In this document: positions 9,244 through 17,899 of the stretch, one piece after another
Position numbering within the stretch: position 1 is the first letter of the stretch
How the letters are laid out: each line of letters begins with the position of its first letter
NCBI GenBank assembly: GCA_964478425.1
Contig: CAYZIB010000004.1
Coordinates: forward strand, 26,316 to 90,315
DNA: 64,000 bases
DNA from: CAYZIB01 sp964478425
GTDB lineage: Bacteria; Bacillota_I; Bacilli_A; Acholeplasmatales; WRBM01
Reading direction: 5' to 3'
Made by a program: the position numbers and the translations under genes
Notes under the pieces: model-generated
What the model was told of the DNA's origin: nothing
The model's database searches: none
The model's input: the letters and a program-made list of their open reading frames with translations, nothing else

Positions 9244-9256
9244 TAGGAGGGAAACT

Positions 9257-9538
9257 ATGCTTAAGTTAAATATCCAATTATTTGCTTCTAAAAAAGGTGT
9301 TGGGTCTACAAAAAATGGTCGTGATTCACATTCTAAGCGTTTGGGTGCAAAATTATCAGATGGACAATTTGCTCTAGCTGGTTCAATTATATATCGCCAA
9401 AGAGGAACAAAAATATTCCCTGGTAATAATGTTGGACGCGGTGGAGATGATACTTTATTTGCTAAAATAGATGGTTTAGTAAAATACGAAAGAAAAAATC
9501 GTTTTAAAACACAAGTATCTGTTTATCCTGTAGAATAA
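9257..9538 (+). CDS. rpmA: 50S ribosomal protein L27 with Prp-cleavable extension
   Basis: 93 residues starting MLKLNIQLFASKKGVGSTKN. The first nine residues (ending LF) match the Firmicutes leader that Prp cuts off to expose ASKKG, whose N-terminal tail reaches the peptidyl-transferase centre. GGAGGG lies six bases ahead of this ATG, so the longer open frame beginning at 9119 is not the gene. A terminator follows at 9544-9566. Confidence 0.97.
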   Translation: MLKLNIQLFASKKGVGSTKNGRDSHSKRLGAKLSDGQFALAGSIIYRQRGTKIFPGNNVGRGGDDTLFAKIDGLVKYERKNRFKTQVSVYPVE

Positions 9539-9543
9539 AAAAT

Positions 9544-9566
9544 AAAACCCTTTATGGGTTTTTTTT
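9544..9566 (+). terminator. Terminator of rplU-prp-rpmA
   Basis: AAAACCC (9544-9550), loop TTTAT and GGGTTTT (9556-9562), with T residues to 9566. A typical rho-independent terminator. Confidence 0.88.
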
Positions 9567-9581
9567 ATAAGGAGTGAAAAA

Positions 9582-10844
9582 ATGTTTGTTGATCAAATTA
9601 AAATTACTGTTGAAGCTGGTAAAGGTGGAGATGGAATTGTTGCATATAGAAGAGAATTGAAAGTTCCTTTAGGTGGACCATATGGTGGTAGAGGAGGAAA
9701 AGGTGGAGATATTATTTTTGTAGGTAACAAAAATTTATCAACACTTTTAGATTATAGATATAATAGAAATATTAAAGGTAAAGATGGACAAAAAGGTATG
9801 AATAAAGGTATGACAGGAAGAAATGCTGTTGATACATATCTTTATGTTCCACTAGGAACAACAATCTTTGATGATGATACTAATAAAGTTATTTGTGATA
9901 TTTTATATGACAAAGAAGAAGTTGTTGTTTGTAAAGGTGGAAGAGGCGGAAGAGGAAATATGGATTTTAAAACCCATGCTAATCCTTGCCCAAGTATATG
10001 TGAAAATGGTGAACCTGGAGAATCACTTAATTTAAGATTAGAATTAAGAGTTCTTGCTGATTGTGGTTTAGTAGGTTTTCCGAGTGTTGGTAAATCAACA
10101 ATAATTTCTATGGTATCTAATGCAACTCCTAAAATAGCTGATTATCCATTTACTACTTTAGTTCCAAATTTAGGAATGGTTTATGTAAATGAAGGAAAAA
10201 GTTTTGTTATGGCTGATTTACCTGGATTAATCGAAGGTGCTTCATTAGGTTATGGATTAGGTTTTCAATTTTTAAGACATATTGAAAGATGTAAGGTTAT
10301 TGTACATGTTTTAGATATTTCTAGAGAAGATTGTTATAGTGATTATTTAAAAATAAAAGAAGAACTAAAAACATATAACTTAGATTTAGAAAATAGAAAT
10401 GAAATAATTGTGGTAAATAAAATGGATGATATTAATGCTAATATTAAATTTCATGAATTAGAAAAAAAATTTAATGGTGTTAAATTATATCCTGTTTCTG
10501 CATATTTAAATCATGGTTTACAAGATGTTATATATGCAATTTCTAGAGAATTAGAAAAGTTAAAAGATATAAAATTATTTGAAGATGTTTCTAGTGAAGT
10601 TATATATAAATTTATTGAAGATGAAAAACCTTTTGAAATTGAAAAAAATGGAAATATCTTTTATGTAACAGGTGAAAAATTAAAAAAATTATATTTGATG
10701 ACAGATTTTACTAAAGAAGAAAATATTAAACGCTTTGTAAGACAATTAAGATCACTAAATTTAGATGAAGAACTAAGAAATTTAGATGCTAAAAATGGTG
10801 ATATTGTTAAAGTTTTTGATTTTGAATTTGAATATTATGAATAA
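9582..10844 (+). CDS. obgE: Obg/CgtA GTPase
   Basis: A 420-residue essential GTPase for late 50S assembly and stress or sporulation control. The glycine-rich Obg fold fills residues 1-158 (GKGGDGIVAYRRE, GGPYGGRGGKGGD). The G domain follows with G1 GFPSVGKST, G3 DLPGLIEGAS and G4 NKMD. A C-terminal OCT domain is present (KPFEIEKNGNIFYVTGEKLKKL). It follows rpmA as in Bacillus, without the spo0B gene found there. Confidence 0.97.
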   Translation: MFVDQIKITVEAGKGGDGIVAYRRELKVPLGGPYGGRGGKGGDIIFVGNKNLSTLLDYRYNRNIKGKDGQKGMNKGMTGRNAVDTYLYVPLGTTIFDDDTNKVICDILYDKEEVVVCKGGRGGRGNMDFKTHANPCPSICENGEPGESLNLRLELRVLADCGLVGFPSVGKSTIISMVSNATPKIADYPFTTLVPNLGMVYVNEGKSFVMADLPGLIEGASLGYGLGFQFLRHIERCKVIVHVLDISREDCYSDYLKIKEELKTYNLDLENRNEIIVVNKMDDINANIKFHELEKKFNGVKLYPVSAYLNHGLQDVIYAISRELEKLKDIKLFEDVSSEVIYKFIEDEKPFEIEKNGNIFYVTGEKLKKLYLMTDFTKEENIKRFVRQLRSLNLDEELRNLDAKNGDIVKVFDFEFEYYE

Positions 10845-10870
10845 GGCTTATTTTTAAGTCTTATTTTTTT
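10840..10870 (+). terminator. Terminator of obgE
   Basis: AATAAGGCT (10840-10848) pairs with AGTCTTATT (10857-10865), including one G-T pair, followed by a T run. The stem begins over the obgE stop codon. Confidence 0.8.
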
Positions 10871-10871
10871 A

Positions 10872-10901
10872 TAAAAAAAATTTCACTTATTTGTGAAATT
10901 T
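10872..10901 (-). terminator. Terminator of the reverse-strand coiled-coil gene
   Basis: On the reverse strand AAATTTCAC/GTGAAATTT (10878-10886 with 10893-10901) forms a nine-base-pair stem. A run of T follows, seen as the A run at 10872-10880. It overlaps the end of the gene. Confidence 0.75.
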
Positions 10902-13900
10902 ATTTTTAAATTGCTCTTTTAGTTGTTTTTGTTGATGATTAAATGCTAGAACTTGTTGCTTTTCTTCTTGTTTTAATTTTGATATAATATCTTCTTGTTT
11001 TTTAATTTTAGCATTTATATCTTGAGATAAATTTTTAATTTTTATACTATTTAAATTTTTAAGTTCATTTAAATTAGGATATATTGGTTTAGAAAAAGAA
11101 GAAGTTTTAGCATTTTGCAATTTAGTTTCAGAATCAGACAATAGTTCATCTTTATATATTGCGATTTTATTTTCAATACTATTTTTTAAATTATTTTTAT
11201 TTTCTTCAATTGATTTTGATTTTTCTTTAAAATTAAGGTATTCGTTATACCATTTTTCTTCTTTAAAAATAGTAGAAAATTTAAATTCTTGATTTTCTAT
11301 TTTTGAATCATATAGTTTTTTTTCAAGATTTAATTTAATATTTTCTAATTCTAAATTTTTTATTTGTTTTTTATATTTTTTATTAATATTTAATATTATT
11401 CTATTTGAATTATTTTTAGATTTTTTAGTATTAATATTTAATTTATTTTCTTCACGTTTTACAATTAATTTTTGTTTTTTTATTGTTGAATTATAAACAA
11501 TATAACCTATTTTATGTTTAACAATATTTTTCTTTTCAAAAAATATTTTTTGATATTTAATTATTTTTATAATTTTATTTATATTTTTTTTAGTTTTATC
11601 TAAATTATTAGAAGAATAATTCGTATTAGTTAAAATTAAATTAATTTTATCAAAATATTTTTTTAATTTTGTTTTAATTATATTTAAAATTTTTTCTGTT
11701 TTTTTAATTGCGATAAAATATTTTTTTACTGATCTATTTTTATTTTTTTCAACTTTTAATAAATTTTTATTATATAATTTATCAATAGATTTTTCTTTTA
11801 AATTTAATTTATGTATTTCGTTTTTAATTTTTTCTTGTTCTTGTTTTAAATATATTATATCTAAGTGATATTCTTTTAATTCTTTTTTCTTTAAATTTAT
11901 TAATCTTTTATAATTAATTGTTTTATTTATTATTTCAGATTTAATATTTTGAAATGATTTTTCAAGCTCAAAAATTTCTTGTTCTAGTAAAACTATATCA
12001 CGGTTTTTTTCTTTGGTTTTATTTTTTATAATATTTAATTTATTATTGTTTTCATTTATTTGATTTTTAATTTTTTCTTTATCTTGATTATATATTTCTT
12101 TAATGTTAGTAATCTTTTTTAAGGTTTTATCTTTTGTTAATTGAGTAATTCTTTTATTATAATTATTTTTTTGATGATAAGCTTCTTTATTTAATATAAT
12201 TATTAACTCATTATAAGTTGAATTTAAATAGTTACTAAATTCAGAGATTGTTTTTTTTAATTCAATATTATTACTATTTGATAAGTTATTTAAAGAATTA
12301 TTAAATTGATTTAATATTTTTAATGTATTTTTATAATAGATATTAAATGGTTTTTGTAATGCATGATCAATATAATTAATTTCTTCTAAAGACATTAAAT
12401 GAATTTGATGATCTTTTTCTATATCTAATTTTATTAAATCTTTTTTAAATTGATTTTTTACTTTCTTTTCTTCAAATTTATTATTTTCAATTATGATATT
12501 ATTTATTTTGTTATGAGTTAATTTTTTGTTTTTGTATTTATTTTCTAATATTTTAATTTGATTTTCATTACTTTTTTTTACATACGATAATTTTAAATTA
12601 TAAAATGATTCATATTTTTCTTTTTCATAAAGAATATTTTCAATTGTTAAATCATATAATTTATAATTTAAATTTTTTAAATTTTCATAATTTCTAACAT
12701 TTAAAATATTATCGATATCTTTCATTTCTTTTTCTTTAATTGAAATTTCTTTATTTAACTCTAATTGGCGTTTTTGATGTTCATATTCAAGTTTTGAAAT
12801 CTCTAATGTGTTTTCATGAGATTTTTTTAAATCTTGCATTAAATAATCTTTAATCATTTCTTCTTTCTTTTTTAAATATTCTTTGGTTGCTCTTGCAATT
12901 AATGCTTTTTTTTCTTCTTCTAAGATTAAAATTTCAGAAGAAGTAGTATTTAAATTTTTTAAATAATCAATAGATTTTTTTTCTTTGTCAACTTTTAAAT
13001 TATTTAGTTGAATTAATAATTCTTTTTTAGAATTTAATTCTGATAAGTTTTGATTTTTTTTATTTTCTAGTTCTTGTTTTTTAAGATTAATTTTTTTAAT
13101 GCTTAAATCTTTTTCAATATTATTTAAAGAATTGCTATAATTAGTAATTACTTTTTCTTGATCAGATAAGTTAATTTTTAATAATGAAGATAATGAATCT
13201 TTATATAGTTTTAATTTATTTTCTAATTCTTGATCATAAAATTTAATTTTTTTTATCGAATCGTTTTTTATTTCCATAATTTTTTGATTAATTACACTTA
13301 TTTCTAATGAATAGTTTTTATCTATAATATCAATATTTTTTTGATATTCATCATAAATGCTTGTTTTTTCTTTATTATATGGGGTTTCTAATTCGATATT
13401 TTTTAATTGATAGATATTATTTAAAATTTTTAATTCTTGATTATATGAATCTAATGTTTGGTTAAGATCATCTTCATATTTTTTTCTTAAGTCATAACAA
13501 ATTCCATATTTATATTCATAAAAAATTTGTTCAGTTTTCTTTCTTTCATCATAGTAATTTTTATCTATTTTGTATTTATTTAATTCTTCTTTGTATTTTT
13601 GATTTAAAATAATTGATTCTTGCTCAAAGTGTTTATTTAAATCATTTATTTTTTTTCTTAATGAAATATCAATTTTTTTATTAAAATCATTTATTTTTTC
13701 ATTGCTTTTATTTATTGAATTATTATTTATATTTAATAGATTATCATATTTTATTTTAGTATTTTTTTTAAATTCATTATAATCTTCTAATGTTTTTATA
13801 AATTTTTTTTCTAAAATATTGATTTCATAATTAATGTTATTAGTAAAATCATTTATAGAGGCAATTAATTCATTATTACATTTAGTAATAAAACTACTTA

Positions 13901-13934
13901 AATCTTTAAATTCATTTTTTACATTATTTTCCAT
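10887..13934 (-). CDS. Very long coiled-coil protein, function unknown
   Basis: 1015 residues made almost entirely of charged and Asn-rich heptad-like sequence (Lys, Glu, Asn, Ile, Leu). No signal peptide, no membrane segment, no Walker motif and only two visible Cys. It should be an extended coiled coil through nearly its whole length. I do not recognise a family. It resembles mollicute cytoskeletal coiled coils in style only, and SMC/RecN are ruled out by the missing ATPase ends. GGAGG lies seven bases ahead of the ATG, and it has its own terminator. It is transcribed against obgE and away from the LysM gene, so it is a single-gene unit inserted in the conserved obg-ruvAB neighbourhood. Confidence 0.8.
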   Translation of the reverse strand: MENNVKNEFKDLSSFITKCNNELIASINDFTNNINYEINILEKKFIKTLEDYNEFKKNTKIKYDNLLNINNNSINKSNEKINDFNKKIDISLRKKINDLNKHFEQESIILNQKYKEELNKYKIDKNYYDERKKTEQIFYEYKYGICYDLRKKYEDDLNQTLDSYNQELKILNNIYQLKNIELETPYNKEKTSIYDEYQKNIDIIDKNYSLEISVINQKIMEIKNDSIKKIKFYDQELENKLKLYKDSLSSLLKINLSDQEKVITNYSNSLNNIEKDLSIKKINLKKQELENKKNQNLSELNSKKELLIQLNNLKVDKEKKSIDYLKNLNTTSSEILILEEEKKALIARATKEYLKKKEEMIKDYLMQDLKKSHENTLEISKLEYEHQKRQLELNKEISIKEKEMKDIDNILNVRNYENLKNLNYKLYDLTIENILYEKEKYESFYNLKLSYVKKSNENQIKILENKYKNKKLTHNKINNIIIENNKFEEKKVKNQFKKDLIKLDIEKDHQIHLMSLEEINYIDHALQKPFNIYYKNTLKILNQFNNSLNNLSNSNNIELKKTISEFSNYLNSTYNELIIILNKEAYHQKNNYNKRITQLTKDKTLKKITNIKEIYNQDKEKIKNQINENNNKLNIIKNKTKEKNRDIVLLEQEIFELEKSFQNIKSEIINKTINYKRLINLKKKELKEYHLDIIYLKQEQEKIKNEIHKLNLKEKSIDKLYNKNLLKVEKNKNRSVKKYFIAIKKTEKILNIIKTKLKKYFDKINLILTNTNYSSNNLDKTKKNINKIIKIIKYQKIFFEKKNIVKHKIGYIVYNSTIKKQKLIVKREENKLNINTKKSKNNSNRIILNINKKYKKQIKNLELENIKLNLEKKLYDSKIENQEFKFSTIFKEEKWYNEYLNFKEKSKSIEENKNNLKNSIENKIAIYKDELLSDSETKLQNAKTSSFSKPIYPNLNELKNLNSIKIKNLSQDINAKIKKQEDIISKLKQEEKQQVLAFNHQQKQLKEQFKNKFHK

Positions 13935-14004
13935 GTTTTTGCCTCCTTTTTTATAATTATAGCATATTTTATAAAATATGAAATGAATTTTAATTTTGTT
14001 TTTT

Positions 14005-14013
14005 CATATAATA
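14005..14013 (+). promoter_or_regulatory. Possible sigma-E/K or sigma-A -10 of the LysM gene
   Basis: CATATAATA fits CATAnnnTA and also contains TATAAT. Transcription would start near the GG at 14019, placing GGTGA at the very 5' end of the message, nine bases before the ATG. Confidence 0.4.
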
Positions 14014-14027
14014 ATATTGGTGATAAG

Positions 14028-14570
14028 ATGATTGTTCATATAATAAAAGAAAACCAGACATTAAAAATGATTTCTGAAAGTTATAATGTTTCTAAAAATG
14101 ATATTATTACAAATAATAAACACATATCTGATTGGAAAAATTTAAAAGCTGGAATGAAAATTTATATACCATTATTAAATGAAAATGTGATAAGTGAATT
14201 AGAAGAAAGTGAACCTTTTATAGAAGATTATTATAAAAAGAAAGAAGAAGTTGTAAATGATGAAATATATGAAGAACCATTAGATAATCAAAATGATAAT
14301 AATGATTTAAAACCTGAAGAAAAAAATCAAAATAAAAATGATGATGATATAAAGTTAAATTCTACTAATGAATATCTTAAAGATGAAGAAAAAATAAGAA
14401 AAAAAGAATTAGATCAAAAAAATTTGAATTACATAAATAATTATAAAAATTATTACCAAGAAGAATATTTTAAGCAATTAAATCTTTATCAAAATTATTT
14501 AAGGCAATATCAAAATTATTATAAGTATTATTACGATTATTTTAGACATTTATATTCCAAAAGAAAATAG
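14028..14570 (+). CDS. LysM-domain protein, SafA-like spore coat candidate
   Basis: 180 residues. A single LysM domain lies at about residues 2-47 (VHIIKENQTLKMISESYNVSKND...LKAGMKIYIP). An acidic, Asn/Lys-rich linker and a strikingly Tyr/Gln/Asn-rich tail follow (YYQEEYF, YQNYLRQYQNYYKYYYDYF). There is no signal peptide, so it would act in the cytoplasm. A mother-cell protein coating the spore fits: SafA has this layout and lies upstream of ruvAB in Bacillus. ATG 14028 with GGTGATAAG is chosen over 13983. SafA identity is inferred from domain plus synteny, not proven. Confidence 0.65.
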   Translation: MIVHIIKENQTLKMISESYNVSKNDIITNNKHISDWKNLKAGMKIYIPLLNENVISELEESEPFIEDYYKKKEEVVNDEIYEEPLDNQNDNNDLKPEEKNQNKNDDDIKLNSTNEYLKDEEKIRKKELDQKNLNYINNYKNYYQEEYFKQLNLYQNYLRQYQNYYKYYYDYFRHLYSKRK

Positions 14571-14588
14571 TTTTAAAACTATTTTTTT
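14564..14588 (+). terminator. Terminator of the LysM gene
   Basis: A perfect palindrome AAAATAGTTTT/AAAACTATTTT at 14564-14585 with T residues continuing to 14588. Confidence 0.8.
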
Positions 14589-14599
14589 ATTTTATTCAT

Positions 14600-14628
14600 T
14601 TGTATATTTAATATATATATGATAAAAT
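14600..14628 (+). promoter_or_regulatory. Promoter of ruvAB-queA
   Basis: TTGTAT at 14600-14605, a 17-base spacer and TAAAAT at 14623-14628 with an upstream TG (extended -10). It lies 21 bases ahead of the ruvA ATG. Confidence 0.6.
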
Positions 14629-14649
14629 TATATAATGAGGTGTAAGAAA

Positions 14650-15207
14650 ATGTATGAATATATAAAAGGTAAAATTACTACTATAGAACCAACTTACATT
14701 GTTTTAGAAAATAATCTTATAGGGTATTTAGTAACAGTTTCAAATCCCTATCAATTTAGTTTAAATACAGATATAACATTATATATATATCAATATGTAA
14801 GAGAAGATATGATTCAATTATTTGGATTTAAAACTCAAGATGAAAAGAAAATGTTTTTAAAATTAATAAGTGTAACAGGAATCGGACCAAAATCAGCTTT
14901 AAGTATTCTTGCATCAATGCAAATTGATGAATTTATTAACGCAATTGAAAGTGGAAATGCCAAGTATTTAACAAAATATCCTGGTATCGGTTTGAAAACA
15001 GCTCAACAAATTATACTTGATTTAAAAGGTAAATTAGTTTTAAATAACGAAATTACAATCAAAAATCAAGTTAAAGAAGATTTAGAACAAGCATTATTAA
15101 ATTTAGGATATAAAAAACAAGAAATAAATAAAGTAATTAATAAGTTAGATTACAATAATAATATTGATGTCTTATTAAAACAAGCATTACAAAATATGTT
15201 GAAATGA
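14650..15207 (+). CDS. ruvA: Holliday junction DNA helicase subunit RuvA
   Basis: 185 residues. The OB-fold N-terminus (MYEYIKGKITTIEPTYIVLE) is followed by helix-hairpin-helix repeats (KLISVTGIGPKSALSIL, YLTKYPGIGLKTAQQII) and the small C-terminal RuvB-binding domain. RuvA tetramers bind the four-way junction and load RuvB. GAGGTG precedes ATG 14650, so the upstream ATG at 14635, which overlaps the ribosome site, is rejected. It ends in TGA. Confidence 0.96.
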   Translation: MYEYIKGKITTIEPTYIVLENNLIGYLVTVSNPYQFSLNTDITLYIYQYVREDMIQLFGFKTQDEKKMFLKLISVTGIGPKSALSILASMQIDEFINAIESGNAKYLTKYPGIGLKTAQQIILDLKGKLVLNNEITIKNQVKEDLEQALLNLGYKKQEINKVINKLDYNNNIDVLLKQALQNMLK

Positions 15208-15215
15208 GGTAAATC

Positions 15216-16220
15216 ATGGCAAGATTAATAGAAAGTGAAAAAATGGAAGAAGATTATAAAGAAGAATCTCTTAGACCATTATTGTTAAATGATTATATTG
15301 GACAAGCCAATATTAAAGAAATGCTAGATGTTTATCTTAAGGCTGCTAAAATGCGTAATGAAGCAATGGATCATATCTTATTATATGGTCCACCAGGATT
15401 AGGAAAAACTACATTAGCTCATATAATCGCAAATGAAATGAATGCAAATATAAAAGTTACAAGCGGACCAATTATTGAAAGAAGCGGAGATTTAGCAGCA
15501 ATTTTAAGCACATTAGAACCTGGTGATATTTTATTTATTGATGAAATTCATAGAATACCTAGTTATGTTGAAGAAGTTTTATATAGTGCAATGGAAGATT
15601 TTGTTTTAGATATTATGATAGGAAAAGATGATAAAGCAAGAAGTATTAGAATTGATTTGCCACCTTTTACATTAATTGGGGCAACTACAAGATATGGTGA
15701 TTTATCAAGCCCTCTTAGAGAAAGATTTGGAATTGTTGAAAGATTAGAATTTTATAATATATCTGAATTGCAACAAATAATCGAAAGAACAAGTAGAGTA
15801 TATGAATATAGCATAAGTGAAAAAGCATCGTTAGAGCTTGCTAAAAGAAGTAGAGGTACTCCTAGAATTGCAAATCGATTATTTAGAAGATTAAGAGATT
15901 TTTCTCAAGTAAAAAATGAAAAAGAAATATCTTTAGAAACAACTAATTTAGCGTTAAAGAAATTACATATTGATAATTATGGATTAGATAGTACTGATAT
16001 TAGATATTTACTTGGGATATTAGAAAAATTTAATGGAGGACCTGTTGGTCTTGAAGCAATTGCAGCTCAAATAGGTGAAGAACAATCAACTATTGAAGAT
16101 GTTTATGAACCATATTTACTCCAAGAAGGATTTATTAAAAGAACTCCAAGAGGAAGAGTTATTACAGAAAAAGCAATTATACATTTAAAGAATATAGGTG
16201 AATATAATGAAAGTAAGTGA
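15216..16220 (+). CDS. ruvB: Holliday junction DNA helicase RuvB
   Basis: 334 residues. An AAA+ motor with Walker A GPPGLGKTT, Walker B FIDEIH, sensor I GATTR and an arginine finger in SSPLRERFGI. The C-terminal winged helix has GGPVGLEAIAAQIGEE. It drives branch migration with RuvA. It follows ruvA by eight bases and overlaps queA by 14, ending in TGA. RuvC is not adjacent, as in other Firmicutes. Confidence 0.97.
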   Translation: MARLIESEKMEEDYKEESLRPLLLNDYIGQANIKEMLDVYLKAAKMRNEAMDHILLYGPPGLGKTTLAHIIANEMNANIKVTSGPIIERSGDLAAILSTLEPGDILFIDEIHRIPSYVEEVLYSAMEDFVLDIMIGKDDKARSIRIDLPPFTLIGATTRYGDLSSPLRERFGIVERLEFYNISELQQIIERTSRVYEYSISEKASLELAKRSRGTPRIANRLFRRLRDFSQVKNEKEISLETTNLALKKLHIDNYGLDSTDIRYLLGILEKFNGGPVGLEAIAAQIGEEQSTIEDVYEPYLLQEGFIKRTPRGRVITEKAIIHLKNIGEYNESK

Positions 16221-17226
16221 TTTTGATTTTGAGTTAGACGAAAGTTTAATAGCTCAAACTCCAATATTAAATAGAGATGAATCTCGATTATTAGTATATG
16301 ATAGAAAAAACGATACTATTACACATACAATTTTTCATAATATATTAGATTATTTTAAAAAAGGTGATGTTTTAGTATTAAATAATAGTAAAGTTATTCC
16401 TGCAAGATTATATGGAATAAAAGAAGACACTAATGCTCATATTGAAGTTTTATTATTAAAACAAACATTATTAGATACATGGGAAGTACTAGCAAAACCA
16501 GCAAAAAGAGTTAAAGTTGGATCTAAAATTGTTTTTAAAAAAGATGTATTAGAAGCAATCTGTTTAGAAGAAAGAGAAGAAGGAATAAGAATTTTAAAAT
16601 TAATTTCTAAAAAAAATATATATGAAGCATTAGATGAAGTTGGTGAAATGCCAACCCCACCATATATTCATGAAAAATTAGAAGATAAAAATAGATATCA
16701 AACAGTTTATGCAAAGCTTGAAGGAAGTGCAGCAGCACCTACTGCAGGTTTACATTTTACAAAAGAATTATTAAGCGAATTAGAAAAAAAAGGTGTAATA
16801 ATAACATATGTAACTTTACATGTTGGACTTGGAACTTTTAGACCTGTTAATGTTACTGATATAGATAAACATGTTATGCATAGTGAATATTATATAATAC
16901 CAACTGAAACAAAAGAAATAATTGAAAAAGCCAAATTAGAAAATAGACGTGTAATAAGTTGTGGGACTACATCTACAAGAACACTTGAATCTGCGTATGA
17001 TAATGGATTTAAAAAATTAGAAGGTTATACTAATATTTTTATATATCCTGGATATAAATTTAAAGTTGTTGATGGATTAATTACTAATTTTCATTTGCCT
17101 AAATCCACACTAATTATGTTAGTATCAGCACTTGCTGGAAAAGATAATATTATGAAATGTTACAATGAGGCAATTAGATTAAAATATAGATTTTTTTCAT
17201 TTGGCGATGCAATGTTTATAATTTAA
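16207..17226 (+). CDS. queA: S-adenosylmethionine:tRNA ribosyltransferase-isomerase
   Basis: A 339-residue enzyme that converts 7-aminomethyl-7-deazaguanine at the tRNA wobble position to epoxyqueuosine, using SAM. It starts MKVSDFDFELDESLIAQTP, the typical QueA start, and carries RDESRLLVYDR, NNSKVIPARLYG and AAPTAGLHFT. The ATG at 16207 has AGGTG six bases before it, so GTG 16198 is discarded. tgt, the usual next gene, is not in the window. Confidence 0.96.
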   Translation: MKVSDFDFELDESLIAQTPILNRDESRLLVYDRKNDTITHTIFHNILDYFKKGDVLVLNNSKVIPARLYGIKEDTNAHIEVLLLKQTLLDTWEVLAKPAKRVKVGSKIVFKKDVLEAICLEEREEGIRILKLISKKNIYEALDEVGEMPTPPYIHEKLEDKNRYQTVYAKLEGSAAAPTAGLHFTKELLSELEKKGVIITYVTLHVGLGTFRPVNVTDIDKHVMHSEYYIIPTETKEIIEKAKLENRRVISCGTTSTRTLESAYDNGFKKLEGYTNIFIYPGYKFKVVDGLITNFHLPKSTLIMLVSALAGKDNIMKCYNEAIRLKYRFFSFGDAMFII

Positions 17227-17236
17227 GAGGTAAAAT

Positions 17237-17899
17237 ATGAAAGTAGATATAAAAAAATATAATTTTATAATTTTAATTATTGGACTTATTTTTTCAATTG
17301 TTGTCACATTTTCATTTTTTCCGAAAATTGAAAATGGAGCAATCTCAATTAATATATCAAAAGATTTTGCATTTTTGCTTTATTATAGCTCACTTCTTAT
17401 TTTATATGGATTAACATTTTGGAATTCTACAATTAAAAGATTAGACTATAATTTAAAAATAGAATTTATTGATTATAAAGATGTTAATTTGATTTTTTTA
17501 CTTTGTGGAACAGTTAGTCCAATGTTAAATCTAATATTTGGGACATTTGATTCATTTGGGACAACACTAGCACCAATTATTTGGATTATGGCAATGATTT
17601 ATATTCTTTTATATGTTTTTTATAAAGAAAATTTAATCTATAAAAAAATAGGTAAATATTTAGTATTACTATTAGAAGCTATATTTATTGTTGTTTCATT
17701 TATTTTATTTAAATATAAAAACTTTATTTTTTTAGCAATTATTTATATTATTGGATCATTATTTTATTTATTTAGTTTTTTATTAAGATACAATATTCTT
17801 AATTTAAAAAATAAAGAATATTATATTCCGTTACTATTATTAGTAGGTTCTTTTATAATCTATTTAGGAAATCTTTTAATATTATTTAATGCTTATTAA
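17237..17899 (+). CDS. Multi-spanning membrane protein, unknown
   Basis: 220 residues with about seven hydrophobic helices, for example IILIIGLIFSIVVTFSF, FAFLLYYSSLLILYGL, YIPLLLLVGSFIIYLG. No family motif is recognised. It follows queA by ten bases (GAGG ribosome site) and overlaps the next gene by 11, so it belongs to the ruvA-trmL transcription unit. The site corresponds to where tgt-yajC usually lie, but it does not resemble either. No function is proposed. Confidence 0.7.
   Translation: MKVDIKKYNFIILIIGLIFSIVVTFSFFPKIENGAISINISKDFAFLLYYSSLLILYGLTFWNSTIKRLDYNLKIEFIDYKDVNLIFLLCGTVSPMLNLIFGTFDSFGTTLAPIIWIMAMIYILLYVFYKENLIYKKIGKYLVLLLEAIFIVVSFILFKYKNFIFLAIIYIIGSLFYLFSFLLRYNILNLKNKEYYIPLLLLVGSFIIYLGNLLILFNAY

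Noticed and set aside
9119..9256. An N-terminal extension of L27 in the long open frame
   Set aside because: It overlaps prp out of frame; GGAGGG and the normal L27 start lie at 9257.
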